A stretch of DNA of 64,000 nt from Acinetobacter sp. WCHAc010034 (lineage in GTDB: Bacteria > Pseudomonadota > Gammaproteobacteria > Pseudomonadales > Moraxellaceae): contig NZ_CP032279.1 of the NCBI RefSeq assembly GCF_001696615.3, positions 2,666,001 to 2,730,000 on the forward strand, given 5' to 3'. The notes beneath the pieces are model-generated. The model was not told the DNA's origin. It saw only the letters and a program-made list of their open reading frames with translations, and ran no database searches. Every line of letters starts with the position of its first letter. Positions within the stretch are counted from its first letter, which is position 1. Both the position numbers and the translations under genes were made by a program. Below, in pieces: positions 25,529 through 37,292 of this stretch.

Positions 25529-25999
25529 ATGCCAAGACGTCGCGTAGTTGCTGCTCGTGAAATCCTTCCGGATCCTAAGTTCAGCAGCCAAACAATCGCT
25601 AAATTCATGAACCACGTAATGCAAGATGGTAAAAAATCTATTGCTGAAAGTATCGTTTACGGTGCTTTAGACCGCGTTCAAGAAAAAAACAAAGTAGACC
25701 CGGTTGAATTTTTTGAAGCTACGCTTGAAAAAGTTCGCCCTATGGTTGAAGTAAAAGCACGCCGTGTCGGCGGTGCTACTTATCAAGTACCTATGGAAGT
25801 GCGCCCATCCCGTCGTACTGCCTTAGCTATGCGTTGGTTGGTAGACTCTGCTGCTAAGCGTTCTGAAAAAACTATGGCTTTACGTCTTGCTGGCGAGCTG
25901 CTTGATGCAGCTGAAGGCAAAGGCGCAGCGATCAAAAAACGTGAAGACGTGCACCGTATGGCTGAAGCCAACAAAGCCTTCTCTCACTACCGTTTCTAA
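25529..25999 (+). CDS. rpsG: 30S ribosomal protein S7
   Basis: 156 aa, the assembly-initiating protein of the 30S head. Begins [18 protein letters not shown] and contains LARFM-like [26 protein letters not shown] and ends [15 protein letters not shown]. It is preceded by a 176-base gap, long for this operon, that holds a 7-bp hairpin right after rpsL and the nested stem structure at 25457-25492, possible sites of autogenous control. Confidence 0.98.
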   Translation: MPRRRVVAAREILPDPKFSSQTIAKFMNHVMQDGKKSIAESIVYGALDRVQEKNKVDPVEFFEATLEKVRPMVEVKARRVGGATYQVPMEVRPSRRTALAMRWLVDSAAKRSEKTMALRLAGELLDAAEGKGAAIKKREDVHRMAEANKAFSHYRF

Positions 26000-26059
26000 G
26001 CGGATAAAACAGGCCCTATCAGGAGGGTGGCAGTTGGCTTCACTAAACTGTCATCAAAG

Positions 26060-26088
26060 CGCTTTAAGCTGCCCAGCGGCTTAAAGCG
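26060..26088 (+). other. Intercistronic hairpin between rpsG and fusA
   Basis: A 12-bp stem CGCTTTAAGCTG (26060-26071) with CGGCTTAAAGCG (26077-26088), one G-U pair, five-base loop, no U-run. It may stabilise the upstream mRNA end or tune fusA expression; it is not a clear terminator. Confidence 0.6.
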
Positions 26089-26127
26089 TCCTGTTTTAAA
26101 CAACAAAATTTAGGAATGCAAGAAATC

Positions 26128-28263
26128 ATGGCTCGTCAAACCCCAATTTCTCGTTATCGTAACATTGGTATTTCTGCGCACATTGATGCTGGTAAAACCA
26201 CAACTACAGAACGTATTTTGTTCTACACAGGTGTATCTCACAAAATTGGTGAAGTGCATGATGGTGCAGCAACAATGGACTGGATGGAGCAAGAGCAGGA
26301 ACGTGGTATTACCATTACTTCTGCTGCTACGACTACATTCTGGTCAGGTATGTCTAAACAGTTCCCTGAACACCGTATCAACGTAATTGATACACCGGGA
26401 CACGTTGACTTCACAATTGAAGTTGAACGTTCTATGCGTGTTCTTGATGGTGCGTGTATGGTTTACTGTGCTGTAGGCGGTGTTCAGCCTCAGTCTGAAA
26501 CTGTATGGCGTCAAGCGAACAAATACCAAGTGCCTCGTTTAGCATTCGTGAACAAGATGGACCGTACTGGCGCCAACTTCTTCCGTGTTGTTGAACAAAT
26601 GAAGACACGTTTAGGTGCAGCTCCTGTACCTGTAGTAATCCCTGTTGGCGCTGAAGAAAACTTCCAAGGCGTAATCGACTTGATCGAAATGAAAGCGATC
26701 ATTTGGGATGAAGCTTCACAAGGCATGCAGTTCGAATACGGTGAAATCCCGGCTGAACTTCAAGCTACTGCTGAAGAATGGCGCACCAACATGGTTGAAG
26801 CTGCTGCTGAAGCTTCTGAAGAGCTAATGGACAAATACCTAGAAGAAGGCGAACTATCTAAAGAAGATATCGTTGCTGGTCTACGTGTTCAAACTTTGGC
26901 TTGTCAAATTCAACCAATGCTTTGCGGTACAGCGTTCAAAAACAAAGGTGTTCAACGTATGTTGGACGCAGTAATTGAATTCTTACCGTCGCCTACAGAA
27001 GTTAAAGCGATTGAAGGTGTTCTTGACGACAAAGCTGAAACTAAAGCGATTCGTGAAGCATCTGACGAAGCTCCGTTCTCTGCGCTTGCGTTCAAAATCA
27101 TGAACGACAAATTCGTAGGTAACTTAACTTTCGTACGTGTTTACTCTGGTGTTCTTAAGCAAGGTGATTCTGTTTATAACCCAGTTAAATCTAAACGTGA
27201 ACGTATCGGCCGTATCGTGCAAATGCACGCGAACGATCGTCAAGACGTTGAAGAAATCCGCGCGGGCGACATCGCTGCGTGTGTAGGCCTGAAAGACGTA
27301 ACTACAGGCGACACGCTGTGTGATGAGAAAAACATCATTACACTTGAGCGTATGGAATTCCCAGAGCCAGTAATTGCATTGGCTGTTGAACCAAAAACTA
27401 AAGCTGACCAAGAAAAAATGTCAATTGCTTTAGGCCGTTTGGCTAAGGAAGATCCATCATTCCGCGTTCGTACTGACGAAGAGTCAGGTCAAACAATTAT
27501 TGCTGGTATGGGTGAACTTCACCTTGACATCATTGTTGACCGTATGAAGCGTGAATTCGGTGTTGAAGCAAACATTGGTAAACCAATGGTTTCTTACCGC
27601 GAAACGATTAAAAAATCGGTTGAGCAGGAAGGCAAATTCGTACGTCAAACTGGTGGTAAAGGTAAATTTGGTCACGTATACGTACGTTTAGAGCCAATGG
27701 ATCCTGAATCAGAAAAAGATTACGAATTCGTTGAAGAAGTTGTTGGCGGTGTAGTTCCTAAGGAATTCTTCGGTGCTGTGGATAAAGGTATCCAAGAGCG
27801 TATGAAGAATGGTGTCCTTGCTGGTTACCCAGTTGTTGGCATTAAAGCTACATTGTTTGACGGTTCTTACCACGATGTCGATTCGGACGAATTATCGTTC
27901 AAAATGGCAGGTTCTTACGCCTTCCGTGACGGTTTTATGAAAGCAGATCCTATCTTGCTTGAACCGATCATGAAAGTTGAAGTAGAAACTCCAGAAGACT
28001 ACATGGGCGATATCATGGGTGACTTAAACCGTCGCCGCGGTATGGTTCAAGGTATGGATGACTTGCCTGGCGGTACTAAAGCAATTAAAGCTGAAGTTCC
28101 ACTTGCAGAGATGTTTGGTTACGCGACTCAAATGCGTTCTATGTCTCAAGGCCGTGCAACATACTCTATGGAATTTGCTAAATATGCTGAAACACCGCGT
28201 AACGTGGCTGAAGGCATCATTTCTAAGTTCCAGTCTGGCGGTAAAAAAGGTGACGACGAGTAA
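26128..28263 (+). CDS. fusA: Elongation factor G
   Basis: GTPase moving tRNAs and mRNA through the ribosome after each peptide bond. 711 aa from ATG 26128, giving the normal [15 protein letters not shown] beginning; an in-frame ATG at 26116 is too close to AGGA to be used. G1 AHIDAGKT, G3 DTPGH, G4 NKMD are all visible in domain I, and domain IV has the [10 protein letters not shown] segment. The C-terminus KKGDDE matches Acinetobacter EF-G. Part of the str operon. Confidence 0.98.
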   Translation: MARQTPISRYRNIGISAHIDAGKTTTTERILFYTGVSHKIGEVHDGAATMDWMEQEQERGITITSAATTTFWSGMSKQFPEHRINVIDTPGHVDFTIEVERSMRVLDGACMVYCAVGGVQPQSETVWRQANKYQVPRLAFVNKMDRTGANFFRVVEQMKTRLGAAPVPVVIPVGAEENFQGVIDLIEMKAIIWDEASQGMQFEYGEIPAELQATAEEWRTNMVEAAAEASEELMDKYLEEGELSKEDIVAGLRVQTLACQIQPMLCGTAFKNKGVQRMLDAVIEFLPSPTEVKAIEGVLDDKAETKAIREASDEAPFSALAFKIMNDKFVGNLTFVRVYSGVLKQGDSVYNPVKSKRERIGRIVQMHANDRQDVEEIRAGDIAACVGLKDVTTGDTLCDEKNIITLERMEFPEPVIALAVEPKTKADQEKMSIALGRLAKEDPSFRVRTDEESGQTIIAGMGELHLDIIVDRMKREFGVEANIGKPMVSYRETIKKSVEQEGKFVRQTGGKGKFGHVYVRLEPMDPESEKDYEFVEEVVGGVVPKEFFGAVDKGIQERMKNGVLAGYPVVGIKATLFDGSYHDVDSDELSFKMAGSYAFRDGFMKADPILLEPIMKVEVETPEDYMGDIMGDLNRRRGMVQGMDDLPGGTKAIKAEVPLAEMFGYATQMRSMSQGRATYSMEFAKYAETPRNVAEGIISKFQSGGKKGDDE

Positions 28264-28310
28264 TCTTTCGATTACTATAATCCCCAACTAATTTATAGTT
28301 AAAAACCAAG

Positions 28311-28337
28311 TGCTCATGCAGCGTTCCTGCATGGGCA
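28311..28337 (+). other. Hairpin between fusA and tuf
   Basis: An 11-bp stem (28311-28321 with 28327-28337, one G-U pair, loop CGTTC) 20 bases before the tuf ATG. A -10-like TATAAT at 28276-28281 lies upstream, so the hairpin could form the start of a separate tuf leader. Confidence 0.55.
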
Positions 28338-28356
28338 GTTTAAAAAGGAAGATCTC

Positions 28357-29547
28357 ATGGCTAAGGCTAAGTTTGAACGTAATAAGCCACACGTTAACGT
28401 GGGCACAATCGGTCACGTTGACCATGGTAAAACAACTTTAACAGCTGCTATTGCAACTGTATGTGCTAAAACTTTTGGCGGCGAAGCGAAAGACTACGCT
28501 GCAATTGACTCTGCACCTGAAGAAAAAGCGCGCGGTATTACAATTAATACTTCTCACGTAGAATACGATTCTTCAATCCGCCACTACGCTCACGTAGACT
28601 GCCCGGGCCACGCCGATTATGTTAAAAACATGATTACTGGTGCTGCTCAGATGGACGGCGCGATCCTTGTATGTGCTGCGACTGACGGTCCTATGCCGCA
28701 AACTCGTGAACACATCCTTCTGTCTCGCCAAGTAGGCGTTCCATACATCGTTGTATTCTTAAACAAATGCGACCTTGTAGACGACGAAGAACTGCTTGAA
28801 CTGGTAGAAATGGAAGTTCGTGAACTTCTTTCTACTTATGATTTCCCAGGCGACGACACTCCAGTAATTCGCGGTTCAGCGCTTCTTGCGCTTAACGGTG
28901 ACCAAGGTCAATACGGCGAGCCAGCTGTAGTTGCTCTTGTTGAAGCGCTTGATTCTTACATTCCAGAGCCAGAGCGCGCTATCGACAAAGCATTCCTGAT
29001 GCCAATCGAAGACGTATTCTCTATTTCTGGCCGCGGTACAGTAGTAACTGGCCGTGTTGAATCAGGTATCGTGAAAGTAGGCGAAGAAGTTGAAATCGTT
29101 GGTATCAAAGATACAGTTAAAACAACTGTAACTGGCGTAGAAATGTTCCGTAAGCTTCTTGACGAAGGCCGTGCGGGCGAGAACTGTGGTGTTCTTCTTC
29201 GCGGTACTAAGCGTGAAGACGTTCAGCGCGGTCAAGTATTGGCTAAGCCGGGCGCAATCAAGCCGCACACTAAATTCGATGCGGAAGTATACGTACTTTC
29301 TAAAGAAGAAGGCGGCCGTCACACTCCATTCCTTAACGGCTACCGTCCACAGTTCTACTTCCGTACAACTGACGTAACTGGCGCGATCAAGCTGCAAGAC
29401 GGCGTTGAAATGGTTATGCCTGGCGACAACGTTGAAATGTCAGTAGAACTGATCCACCCGATCGCAATGGACGCTGGCTTACGCTTCGCGATCCGTGAAG
29501 GCGGCCGTACAGTTGGTGCTGGTGTTGTTGCGAAAGTAATTGCATAA
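28357..29547 (+). CDS. tuf: Elongation factor Tu
   Basis: GTPase delivering aminoacyl-tRNA to the ribosome. 396 aa, preceded by AAAAAGGAAG. G1 GHVDHGKT (19-26), G3 [10 protein letters not shown]4 NKCD, G5 SAL-type region, and the C-terminal [14 protein letters not shown]. Last gene of the str operon with its own strong terminator. A second tuf copy is usual elsewhere in such genomes but is not in the window. Confidence 0.98.
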   Translation: MAKAKFERNKPHVNVGTIGHVDHGKTTLTAAIATVCAKTFGGEAKDYAAIDSAPEEKARGITINTSHVEYDSSIRHYAHVDCPGHADYVKNMITGAAQMDGAILVCAATDGPMPQTREHILLSRQVGVPYIVVFLNKCDLVDDEELLELVEMEVRELLSTYDFPGDDTPVIRGSALLALNGDQGQYGEPAVVALVEALDSYIPEPERAIDKAFLMPIEDVFSISGRGTVVTGRVESGIVKVGEEVEIVGIKDTVKTTVTGVEMFRKLLDEGRAGENCGVLLRGTKREDVQRGQVLAKPGAIKPHTKFDAEVYVLSKEEGGRHTPFLNGYRPQFYFRTTDVTGAIKLQDGVEMVMPGDNVEMSVELIHPIAMDAGLRFAIREGGRTVGAGVVAKVIA

Positions 29548-29561
29548 TCACGAATTGTGTG

Positions 29562-29592
29562 AAAAAAGCGTCCCTTAGGGGCGCTTTTTTTA
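29562..29592 (+). terminator. Terminator after tuf
   Basis: 13-bp stem (29562-29574 with 29578-29590, one G-U pair), loop TTA, flanked by A and T runs. Confidence 0.9.
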
Positions 29593-29763
29593 TGCCTGAA
29601 TTTTCTTGCGGGAAATTGTCAGACAATATTTCTGCAAGCTGTCCCCGGCTGATAATTTACTGGCCTTAACTGCGCTTAAAGAAAAACGATAAAAACGTAA
29701 GATAAAAACATGAAAATAACTATAAGTTTTTAAGTGAATGCTTCACTTGAAAGGAGTAATCGT

Positions 29764-30645
29764 ATGAATGCAAAAGTAAAGATCAGCCGCCGCGCCGGCG
29801 CAAGCTTTCCCGTCCGGCGCATGAGCTTCGATTTTGACCGTGTTCCGGAATACTGGATGAACGGCTCTGCAGGGCTGACCCATTTTATGACGGCGCTGTC
29901 CGCATTATTTCCGGCAGGCGAAAAATTCTTTATAGACAGTGTGCGGGCAGTGCGCCAGCACCCGCAAATTCAAGGCAATCCAGCGCTGCAGAAGGAAATC
30001 AGCGCCTTTATTGGCCAGGAAGCCATGCATACGCAGGAGCACGCAGGCTTTAATGCATCTGCGCAAAAGTACGGCCATGATGTAGAGCGCCTGGACAGAA
30101 TGACTGAGCGCGTCATTCAAGGCATGCGCAAGGCCTTTGCATTTGCCGGCAGGCCTGCAGGCATTACGCAGGAAATGGTGGATCTGACGGCGACAACGGC
30201 GCTGGAGCATTTTACCGCCACAATCGCATCGCAGCTGCTGACGAATCCGCATATCCAGCAGCTCATGGCCGATGAAACCATGAAAACCATGTGGCTGTGG
30301 CATGCGGTTGAAGAAAATGAGCACAAAGCGGTGGCTTATGATGTTTTTGAAGCGGTGTTCGGCAAAGGCTTCAAGGCTTATGCGCTGCGCACAGGCTCTT
30401 TGGTGACCGCCATGCTGGCGCTGTTTGCCGTGCAGAGTTACTTTGTCCTGCGCCTGCTGCAGGATGACCGGCAGCTGAATTTAGCGGCGCTGAAAGATAT
30501 TTATACCTACGGCTACAGCCCGTCTAAAGGCATTATTGCCGGCATGGGCAGGGAAATGCTGGCGTATTTCCGCCCGGGCTTTCATCCAAATGATCTGGAT
30601 ACAGCAGGCCTGCTGGATGCATGGAGGGAAAAGCTGGGATTCTAA
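29764..30645 (+). CDS. Predicted metal-dependent hydrolase (PF10118 type)
   Basis: 293 aa. ATG 29764 follows AAAGGAG at the right distance; the in-frame codon at 29734 is upstream of that site. It resembles the family called predicted metal-dependent hydrolase, helical proteins with ferritin-like spacing of metal ligands: FPAGEKFFIDSVR, FIGQEAMHTQEH, ALEHFTA and WLWHAVEENEHKAVAYDVF give repeated E...ExxH patterns. A di-iron centre is plausible. Substrate unknown; neighbours give no clue. One or two hydrophobic stretches near residue 220 could associate with membrane. Confidence 0.75.
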   Translation: MNAKVKISRRAGASFPVRRMSFDFDRVPEYWMNGSAGLTHFMTALSALFPAGEKFFIDSVRAVRQHPQIQGNPALQKEISAFIGQEAMHTQEHAGFNASAQKYGHDVERLDRMTERVIQGMRKAFAFAGRPAGITQEMVDLTATTALEHFTATIASQLLTNPHIQQLMADETMKTMWLWHAVEENEHKAVAYDVFEAVFGKGFKAYALRTGSLVTAMLALFAVQSYFVLRLLQDDRQLNLAALKDIYTYGYSPSKGIIAGMGREMLAYFRPGFHPNDLDTAGLLDAWREKLGF

Positions 30646-30674
30646 TGTCAGGCTGCCGCTGCATCTGACGCTTT

Positions 30675-30700
30675 GAGTGGCGTAAGCCGCTCTTTTTTTT
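30675..30700 (+). terminator. Terminator after the PF10118 gene
   Basis: GAGTGGC (30675-30681) pairs with GCCGCTC (30686-30692), one G-U pair, followed by eight further T. Confidence 0.85.
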
Positions 30701-30765
30701 GCTCGATTTTTTTCATAAAGTTTTTATAATTCGCTATTCCTGTAACTGAAAAAAGATGAACGGAC

Positions 30766-31224
30766 ATGATTCGCTTGATGAATGCCTCCGATGCAGCCGA
30801 TGCAGCGGAAATTGAAAGCCTGGTGCAGAGCCATCCGTGGACAAAAAAGCAGTTTGAGGAATCTGCGGCTGCGCATCAAAGCACGGTGATTGAACTGCAG
30901 GGCAAGGTGGCGGGCTTCTGCATTCTGCAGCCGGTGCTGGATGAGGCCAATCTGCTGCTGATGGCGGTGCATCCAAGCCAGCAAGGCAAAGGGCTGGGCT
31001 ATCAGCTGCTGGAGCAGTCCATTGCGATGCTGAAAAACAATCCTGTGCAAATTTTTCTGGAAGTGCGGGAAAGCAATAAGCCGGCAATTCAGCTTTACGA
31101 AAAATCCGGCTTTCACCAGATTGACCTGCGCAAAAACTATTATCCTAAGGCGGACGGAACGCGCGAGCATGCCATTATTATGGTCAAGGCCTGCAGCGAT
31201 GACTTTTCCAAACTGTTCAGGTAG
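30766..31224 (+). CDS. rimI: Ribosomal protein alanine N-acetyltransferase, GNAT family
   Basis: 152 aa. GNAT fold: acetyl-CoA loop VHPSQQGKGLGYQLL, then ESNKPAIQLYEKSGFHQIDLRKNYYP with the RimI-typical Asn, Tyr and YY residues. RimI acetylates the N-terminal alanine of ribosomal protein S18. The N-terminal IRLMNASDAADAAEIES fits. Convergent with bpt, five bases apart. Confidence 0.85.
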   Translation: MIRLMNASDAADAAEIESLVQSHPWTKKQFEESAAAHQSTVIELQGKVAGFCILQPVLDEANLLLMAVHPSQQGKGLGYQLLEQSIAMLKNNPVQIFLEVRESNKPAIQLYEKSGFHQIDLRKNYYPKADGTREHAIIMVKACSDDFSKLFR

Positions 31225-31229
31225 CGCGC

Positions 31230-32045
31230 CTATTTGATGATGGAGTTGTTCCAGCCGGAGGGCAGGGTTGTCATTAAGGAATCGCCCAATTGCGTGATTT
31301 CTTCAGCAGTCAGCGTGCGGTTCAGCCTGCGCCATTGCCCGTCCAGCAGAAGCTCCAGCGGAATGTATTCCGATTTGTAATTCATCTTATCGGAATGCGG
31401 TACCCAGTAGCCTAAGTAGATATAGTCCAGATTCAGCTTTTTTGCATATTCGATCTGCTTTAAGATCGCGAAAACGCCCAGCGAGCGCCGGTTTTCATCC
31501 GGGTCAAAAAACGTATATACCGCAGAAAGCCCGTCATCCAGAGGGTCGCAGGTCGAAACGCTGATCAGGCGGCTGCCCTGCCACAGCTCTAGAAAGAAGC
31601 TGTCGGTGCAGCTGTGAATCAGGAATTTTTCAAACTGGTCATGGCTGGGCGGAAACATGTCGCCGTCGGCATGCCGTTCAATAATATAGCGCTCATACAG
31701 GGCGTAGTGGATTTCAGAGGCATCCTGCGGGCGGGTTATCTTCAGGCTAAGATCCTGATTGCGCTTCCAGGCTTTTTTCTGCTTGCTGTTCATGGCAAAG
31801 TCGCGCACAGGAACGCGCGAGGACAGGCACTGGCGGCAGAGGTGGCATTCCGGCCGGTAGACAAAATCGCCGCTGCGCCTGAAGCCCATGCGGGACAGCT
31901 CGGACAGCGTAACTACGTCAATGCGGTGCACTGGATCTAAAAACACCATGCGCGCAGATTTTTTTGCCAGATAGCTGCAGTCATGCGGCGGCGTGATGTA
32001 ATACTGCAATTCATTCAACAGGGATTTTGGGTGATAAGAGTTCAT
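31230..32045 (-). CDS. bpt: Aspartate/glutamate leucyltransferase
   Basis: Transfers leucine from Leu-tRNA to proteins with N-terminal Asp or Glu, creating a degradation signal. 271 aa. Conserved Cys-rich N-terminal part (PHDCSYL, YRPECHLCRQCLSSRVPV) and the GNAT-like core with SVSTCDPLDDGLSAVYTFFDP and YLGYWVPHSDKMNYKSEYIP, typical of the bacterial ATE-like group (Bpt) rather than eukaryotic arginyltransferase. It lies about 40 bases downstream of aat, the other N-degron transferase. Confidence 0.92.
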   Translation of the reverse strand: MNSYHPKSLLNELQYYITPPHDCSYLAKKSARMVFLDPVHRIDVVTLSELSRMGFRRSGDFVYRPECHLCRQCLSSRVPVRDFAMNSKQKKAWKRNQDLSLKITRPQDASEIHYALYERYIIERHADGDMFPPSHDQFEKFLIHSCTDSFFLELWQGSRLISVSTCDPLDDGLSAVYTFFDPDENRRSLGVFAILKQIEYAKKLNLDYIYLGYWVPHSDKMNYKSEYIPLELLLDGQWRRLNRTLTAEEITQLGDSLMTTLPSGWNNSIIK

Positions 32046-32084
32046 GTCAAATATCCCTCTCTATTCTTGTGATCTGGCCAGCTG

Positions 32085-32855
32085 CTAGTCAATCAGCCGG
32101 GCATTTTGCGCTATTGTTTTACTTGAAAATACACTGTCCTGATACTTTTTCCAATCGACAGGGGGGTGTTTTATCACATCTTGTAACGAATTAAGGTATG
32201 CGTGGCGAGAAAGTGTACAGGCGCCTAAGCTCAGCAGGTGGTCATTCACCAGCTGGCAATCCACCCACGGCAGGCGGTTTTCCAGCCCCAGCAGCATCAG
32301 CGCATAAAATGCCATTTTTGAGGCGTCGGTTTGCGTGCTGAACATCGATTCGCCGAAACAGCCATGGCCGATGCAGATGCCGTACAGGCCGCCAACTACC
32401 CGGTCATTGTCCCAGACTTCCACGCTGTAGCCATAGCCGGCTGCAAACATTTGGCAGTAGCCCTGAATAATCTCTTCGCTGATCCAGGTTTCGTCGGCAT
32501 AGCTGCGCGGCAGCGAGCAGGCGCGGATGACGCTTTCAAAGGCATGATTGACTGTAATTTTATAGTCCATTTTTTTCATGCTGCGGACCAGGGATTTGCT
32601 GGGATGATAGTCCTGCGGGCGGATGATGCAGCGCGGCTCTGGACTCCACCAGCAAATCGGCTCGCCTTCGGAAAACCATGGAAACAGGCCATGCGTATAG
32701 GCTTCAAGCAGGGTGGAAGGGGAGAGGTCGGCGCCAATGCAAATCAGCCCTTGGCCTTCGGGATCCGCTTCAGCCGGATCGGGAAAGATATATTCTGAAG
32801 CGGGCAGGGTTTGCATCATCATTGAGTCACTGGCAATAAAATCATGAATCATCAT
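32085..32855 (-). CDS. aat: Leucyl/phenylalanyl-tRNA-protein transferase
   Basis: Adds Leu or Phe to proteins starting with Lys or Arg so that ClpS/ClpAP degrades them. About 256 aa. Core motifs: [26 protein letters not shown], given here in parts ([20 protein letters not shown]), [10 protein letters not shown], and [19 protein letters not shown]. The start is uncertain because ATG codons occur at 32855, 32852 and 32822-32816; no clear ribosome site decides. Forms an N-degron pair with bpt. Confidence 0.9.
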   Translation of the reverse strand: MMIHDFIASDSMMMQTLPASEYIFPDPAEADPEGQGLICIGADLSPSTLLEAYTHGLFPWFSEGEPICWWSPEPRCIIRPQDYHPSKSLVRSMKKMDYKITVNHAFESVIRACSLPRSYADETWISEEIIQGYCQMFAAGYGYSVEVWDNDRVVGGLYGICIGHGCFGESMFSTQTDASKMAFYALMLLGLENRLPWVDCQLVNDHLLSLGACTLSRHAYLNSLQDVIKHPPVDWKKYQDSVFSSKTIAQNARLID

Positions 32856-32858
32856 ACA

Positions 32859-32883
32859 TAAAAAAACCGCCCTGAGCGGGCGG
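32859..32883 (-). terminator. Terminator of trxB
   Basis: CCGCCC (32867-32872) pairs with GGGCGG (32878-32883); on the minus strand the stem is followed by a T-run (A-run at 32859-32866). It stops trxB transcription just before aat. Confidence 0.8.
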
Positions 32884-32902
32884 CCTTTTTAAATGCCGGA
32901 GA

Positions 32903-34110
<1,208 letters not shown>

Positions 34111-37100
34111 ATGACAGCGGTGTCGGGTGCTTATGCACAGCGCTTAGTAATGACATTATTTTTAGTCTCGTTTGGGATTTATCTGTTTCTTGCAACAGTA
34201 ACGTATACGCCATTTGACCCGGGCTGGATGCACATTTCCAGCGATACCCAGCAGGTATCCAATGCCAGCGGCGTTGCCGGCGCCTGGATTGCGGATTTGC
34301 TGTTCGGCTTTCTCGGTTGGGCAAGCCTGCTGATTCCTGTCTATTTCTTTGCTGAGGCCGTGCAGGTATGGTGGCCGCACAGTTTCCTCAACCGGCCATT
34401 CCGCTATGCGGCGCAGTTTTTTATCCTGCTGGCCAGCGCCAGCCTGCTGTTCCTGTTCTGGCAAGTGCCGGCGGATACGCTGGATAACGCCTCCGGCGGC
34501 ATTATCGGCTATGAGCTGGGCGGCAGCCTGGAAAGCCTGCTGACCGTGTATGGCGCGGTGCCGCTTTTGCTGGCGTTCTGGATTCTGCTGTTTACTTTGG
34601 CTTTCGGCGTCAAGTGGAACCGCACTTGGGCGACCCTGAAAGCCGCGCCGGCTTATCTGCAGGATTTATTTTACCGCAATGTGCCGGAGTCTGAGTCGGC
34701 ATTTGACCGCACTGCGCCGCCGGCGAAAAAGCCGGCCGCTGCTGCGCCTGCCAAAGCGCCTGCAGACATTGCGCCGGCGCCGGAGCATCGGCCGGTTGAG
34801 GTTGACCCGGTGGTGCGCGACCGCGCCGCCGAGCGCCTGTTTGAAGATATTGCGCATAAAGAGTGGTCTTCTGCGCAGGAGCAGGCGCAGCAGCAAGAAG
34901 CGGAAGAGCCGGAAGATGCGGAAGAGCCGGAAGATGCGGATCTGGAGCGCACTCTGGAAAAGGCGCACCGCCTAGAGCAGGACAGCCAGCGCGTTGTCGC
35001 GACCGGAGAAGTCTGGCGCGCGCTGCATTCCGCTGAAGACCAGCGCCATAAGCAGGATATTGACGCCTTGCTGAAAGCGGCTGAAGAACAGCAGCCTCAC
35101 AGTCCGGCGGGGCATTTCCAGCAGGTGGTGCATCCGTCAGCGCCCGCTGAAGCGCCGGATCGGGCCAAGCAGCCCAATGTGGACTGGGATGATGACGAAA
35201 TTTTTGATGAGCTGCTGGCGGCCGTGCCGAACAGTAAAACCGCTACAGATGTGCATACGCCGTTTAATCAGCCTGAAGCTGCGGCGCCACTGCACCTGGT
35301 GGATGATGCAGCTTCAACAATTTCAATAGCTCAAGAGATTTCAACAGCTACATCAGCTTCAGCAGTTCCAGAGGTTTCAGCAGTTCCAGAGGTTTCAGCA
35401 GCTTCAATTGTTTCGATGGCTGCAGCGGCTTCCGTTGCTCCGCCTGCGCCTCAGTCCGGATTAGACACGGAGCTGGATGATCTGGACGGCTTGCTGGTGA
35501 ATGATTTGGAGCCGTCGCAGGCGCTGCGCGCTACCAGCAGCTATGCGCAGTCTTCGCCTCTGGTCAGAGCTGAAATTCAAACCAGTTTCAATCCGCCGGC
35601 GCAGCAGTCCTATGTTTCAGAAGATGAAAAAGCGCTGATTGCTTCCAGCAAGGACGCCTTCCGCGATGTTTGGCAAGATACGGCAGGCAAGCCGGCCGAG
35701 CCTGATTTTGACGAAGAAGACGACTTTGATTTTGATGCGCCGCTGACCGACGCTTCAGGCCGCCCAATGTCGCGCGCCATGCAGGTTGCGCAAAAGCGCC
35801 GCGACCTGCCGCCGCTGCCGGGCCTGGACTTACTGGATGATGTCGATCCGGATAAAAAAGTGAACTTCACCGCGGAGCAGCTGGCGCGCCTGTCTGAGCT
35901 GCTGGAAATCAAGCTGCAGGAATTCAATGTCAAAGCGCAGGTGGTGGAAGCCCAGCCGGGCCCTGTCGTTACGCGGTTTGAGCTGGATCTGGCGCCGGGG
36001 GTCAAAGCCTCTAAAGTCACCAATATTTCCCGCGACTTGGCGCGCTCCATGTCCATGGCCTCTGTGCGTGTGGTGGAAGTCATTCCGGGCAAACCGTATA
36101 TCGGCATTGAAGTGCCGAACAGCGCGCGCGAAATGGTCCGCTTGATTGAATTGTTGACCATTCCGGCGTTTACTGACCCAAACAGCATACTCTCCATGGC
36201 GATGGGCAAGGATATTTCCGGCAATCCGGTGATTGCCGATTTGGGCAAAGCGCCGCATATGCTGGTCGCGGGCACTACAGGTTCAGGCAAATCGGTTGCG
36301 GTAAACTCGATGATCCTGTCGATGCTGCTGAAATACACTCCGGATCAGCTGCGCCTGATTCTGATTGACCCGAAACAGCTGGAGCTGGCCAACTATAACG
36401 ATATTCCGCATTTGCTGACGCCTGTTGTGACCGACATGAAAGATGCGGTCAGCGCATTGAACTGGTGCGTAAATGAAATGGAGCGGCGCTACAAGCTGAT
36501 GTCGTTCCTGAAAATCCGCAAGCTCAGCGACTATAACCGCAAAGTGGAAGAGGCGATTGCCAGCGGCGAAGACCTGATTGACCCGACATGGAAAGCCAGC
36601 GACTCCGTTGCCGGCGAGCGCGCGCCGCGCCTGCAGCCGCTGCCGTCAATTGTGATTGTGGCGGATGAATTCGCCGACATGATTATGCAGGTCGGCAAGA
36701 AAGCCGAAGAAATGATTACCCGCCTGGCGCAGAAATCGCGCGCCGCGGGCATTCATTTGCTGCTGGCGACACAGCGCCCGTCGGTGGATGTGATTACCGG
36801 CCTGATTAAAGCCAATATTCCAACCCGCGTGGCGCTGCGCGTCAACAGCAAGATTGACTCGCGCACCATTCTGGATGCGGGCGGGGCGGAAGACCTGCTT
36901 GGCCACGGCGACATGCTGTTCCTTGGGCCGGGCAAAATTGAGCCGGAACGCGTGCATGGCGCATTCATTGCCGATGATGAAGTCAACCGGATTTGCGACG
37001 CCTGGCGCGAGCGCGGTGAGCCGGATTATGTGGATGAAATTTTAACCCCATATGATGAAGAGCCTGCATCGCGCGGCTTTGAAGAGGGCGACGGCGGCTC

Positions 37101-37287
37101 TGACCGCGATGCCCTGTATGACCAGTGCGTTTCATTTGTGCTGGAAACCCGCAAAGCATCAACCTCTTCGCTGCAGCGAAAATTCAGCCTCGGCTATAAC
37201 CGCGCAGCGCGGATTATTGATCAGATGGAAGAAAACGGCATTGTCGGCTCCATGGGCGCGAACGGCAAGCGCGATATTCTGGTCTGA
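34111..37287 (+). CDS. ftsK: DNA translocase FtsK
   Basis: Septal DNA pump coordinating chromosome dimer resolution with division. Start ATG 34111 with AGGA six bases upstream; 1058 aa. An N-terminal membrane domain with four hydrophobic segments spans about residues 10-175, a long acidic, Ala/Pro/Glu-rich linker runs to about 570, then the RecA-like motor with GTTGSGKSVAVN at 721-732, LILIDPKQLEL, and a C-terminal gamma winged helix (about 990-1058, TSSLQRKFSLGYNRAARIIDQ) that reads KOPS sites. The linker contains short tandem repeats at 34903-34938 and 35362-35397. Confidence 0.95.
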   Translation: MTAVSGAYAQRLVMTLFLVSFGIYLFLATVTYTPFDPGWMHISSDTQQVSNASGVAGAWIADLLFGFLGWASLLIPVYFFAEAVQVWWPHSFLNRPFRYAAQFFILLASASLLFLFWQVPADTLDNASGGIIGYELGGSLESLLTVYGAVPLLLAFWILLFTLAFGVKWNRTWATLKAAPAYLQDLFYRNVPESESAFDRTAPPAKKPAAAAPAKAPADIAPAPEHRPVEVDPVVRDRAAERLFEDIAHKEWSSAQEQAQQQEAEEPEDAEEPEDADLERTLEKAHRLEQDSQRVVATGEVWRALHSAEDQRHKQDIDALLKAAEEQQPHSPAGHFQQVVHPSAPAEAPDRAKQPNVDWDDDEIFDELLAAVPNSKTATDVHTPFNQPEAAAPLHLVDDAASTISIAQEISTATSASAVPEVSAVPEVSAASIVSMAAAASVAPPAPQSGLDTELDDLDGLLVNDLEPSQALRATSSYAQSSPLVRAEIQTSFNPPAQQSYVSEDEKALIASSKDAFRDVWQDTAGKPAEPDFDEEDDFDFDAPLTDASGRPMSRAMQVAQKRRDLPPLPGLDLLDDVDPDKKVNFTAEQLARLSELLEIKLQEFNVKAQVVEAQPGPVVTRFELDLAPGVKASKVTNISRDLARSMSMASVRVVEVIPGKPYIGIEVPNSAREMVRLIELLTIPAFTDPNSILSMAMGKDISGNPVIADLGKAPHMLVAGTTGSGKSVAVNSMILSMLLKYTPDQLRLILIDPKQLELANYNDIPHLLTPVVTDMKDAVSALNWCVNEMERRYKLMSFLKIRKLSDYNRKVEEAIASGEDLIDPTWKASDSVAGERAPRLQPLPSIVIVADEFADMIMQVGKKAEEMITRLAQKSRAAGIHLLLATQRPSVDVITGLIKANIPTRVALRVNSKIDSRTILDAGGAEDLLGHGDMLFLGPGKIEPERVHGAFIADDEVNRICDAWRERGEPDYVDEILTPYDEEPASRGFEEGDGGSDRDALYDQCVSFVLETRKASTSSLQRKFSLGYNRAARIIDQMEENGIVGSMGANGKRDILV
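34903..34938. repeat. Tandem 18-bp repeat in the ftsK linker (EEPEDA x2)
   Basis: Two exact 18-bp copies (34903-34920, 34921-34938) coding for the acidic unit EEPEDA. In-frame slippage would change the linker length without breaking the gene. Confidence 0.8.
35362..35397. repeat. Tandem 18-bp repeat in the ftsK linker (AVPEVS x2)
   Basis: Two exact 18-bp copies (35362-35379, 35380-35397) coding for AVPEVS, inside a wider Ser/Ala-rich stretch whose codons (TCA, GCA, GCT, ATT) differ from the GC-rich rest of the gene. Confidence 0.8.
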
Positions 37288-37292
37288 ACCGG

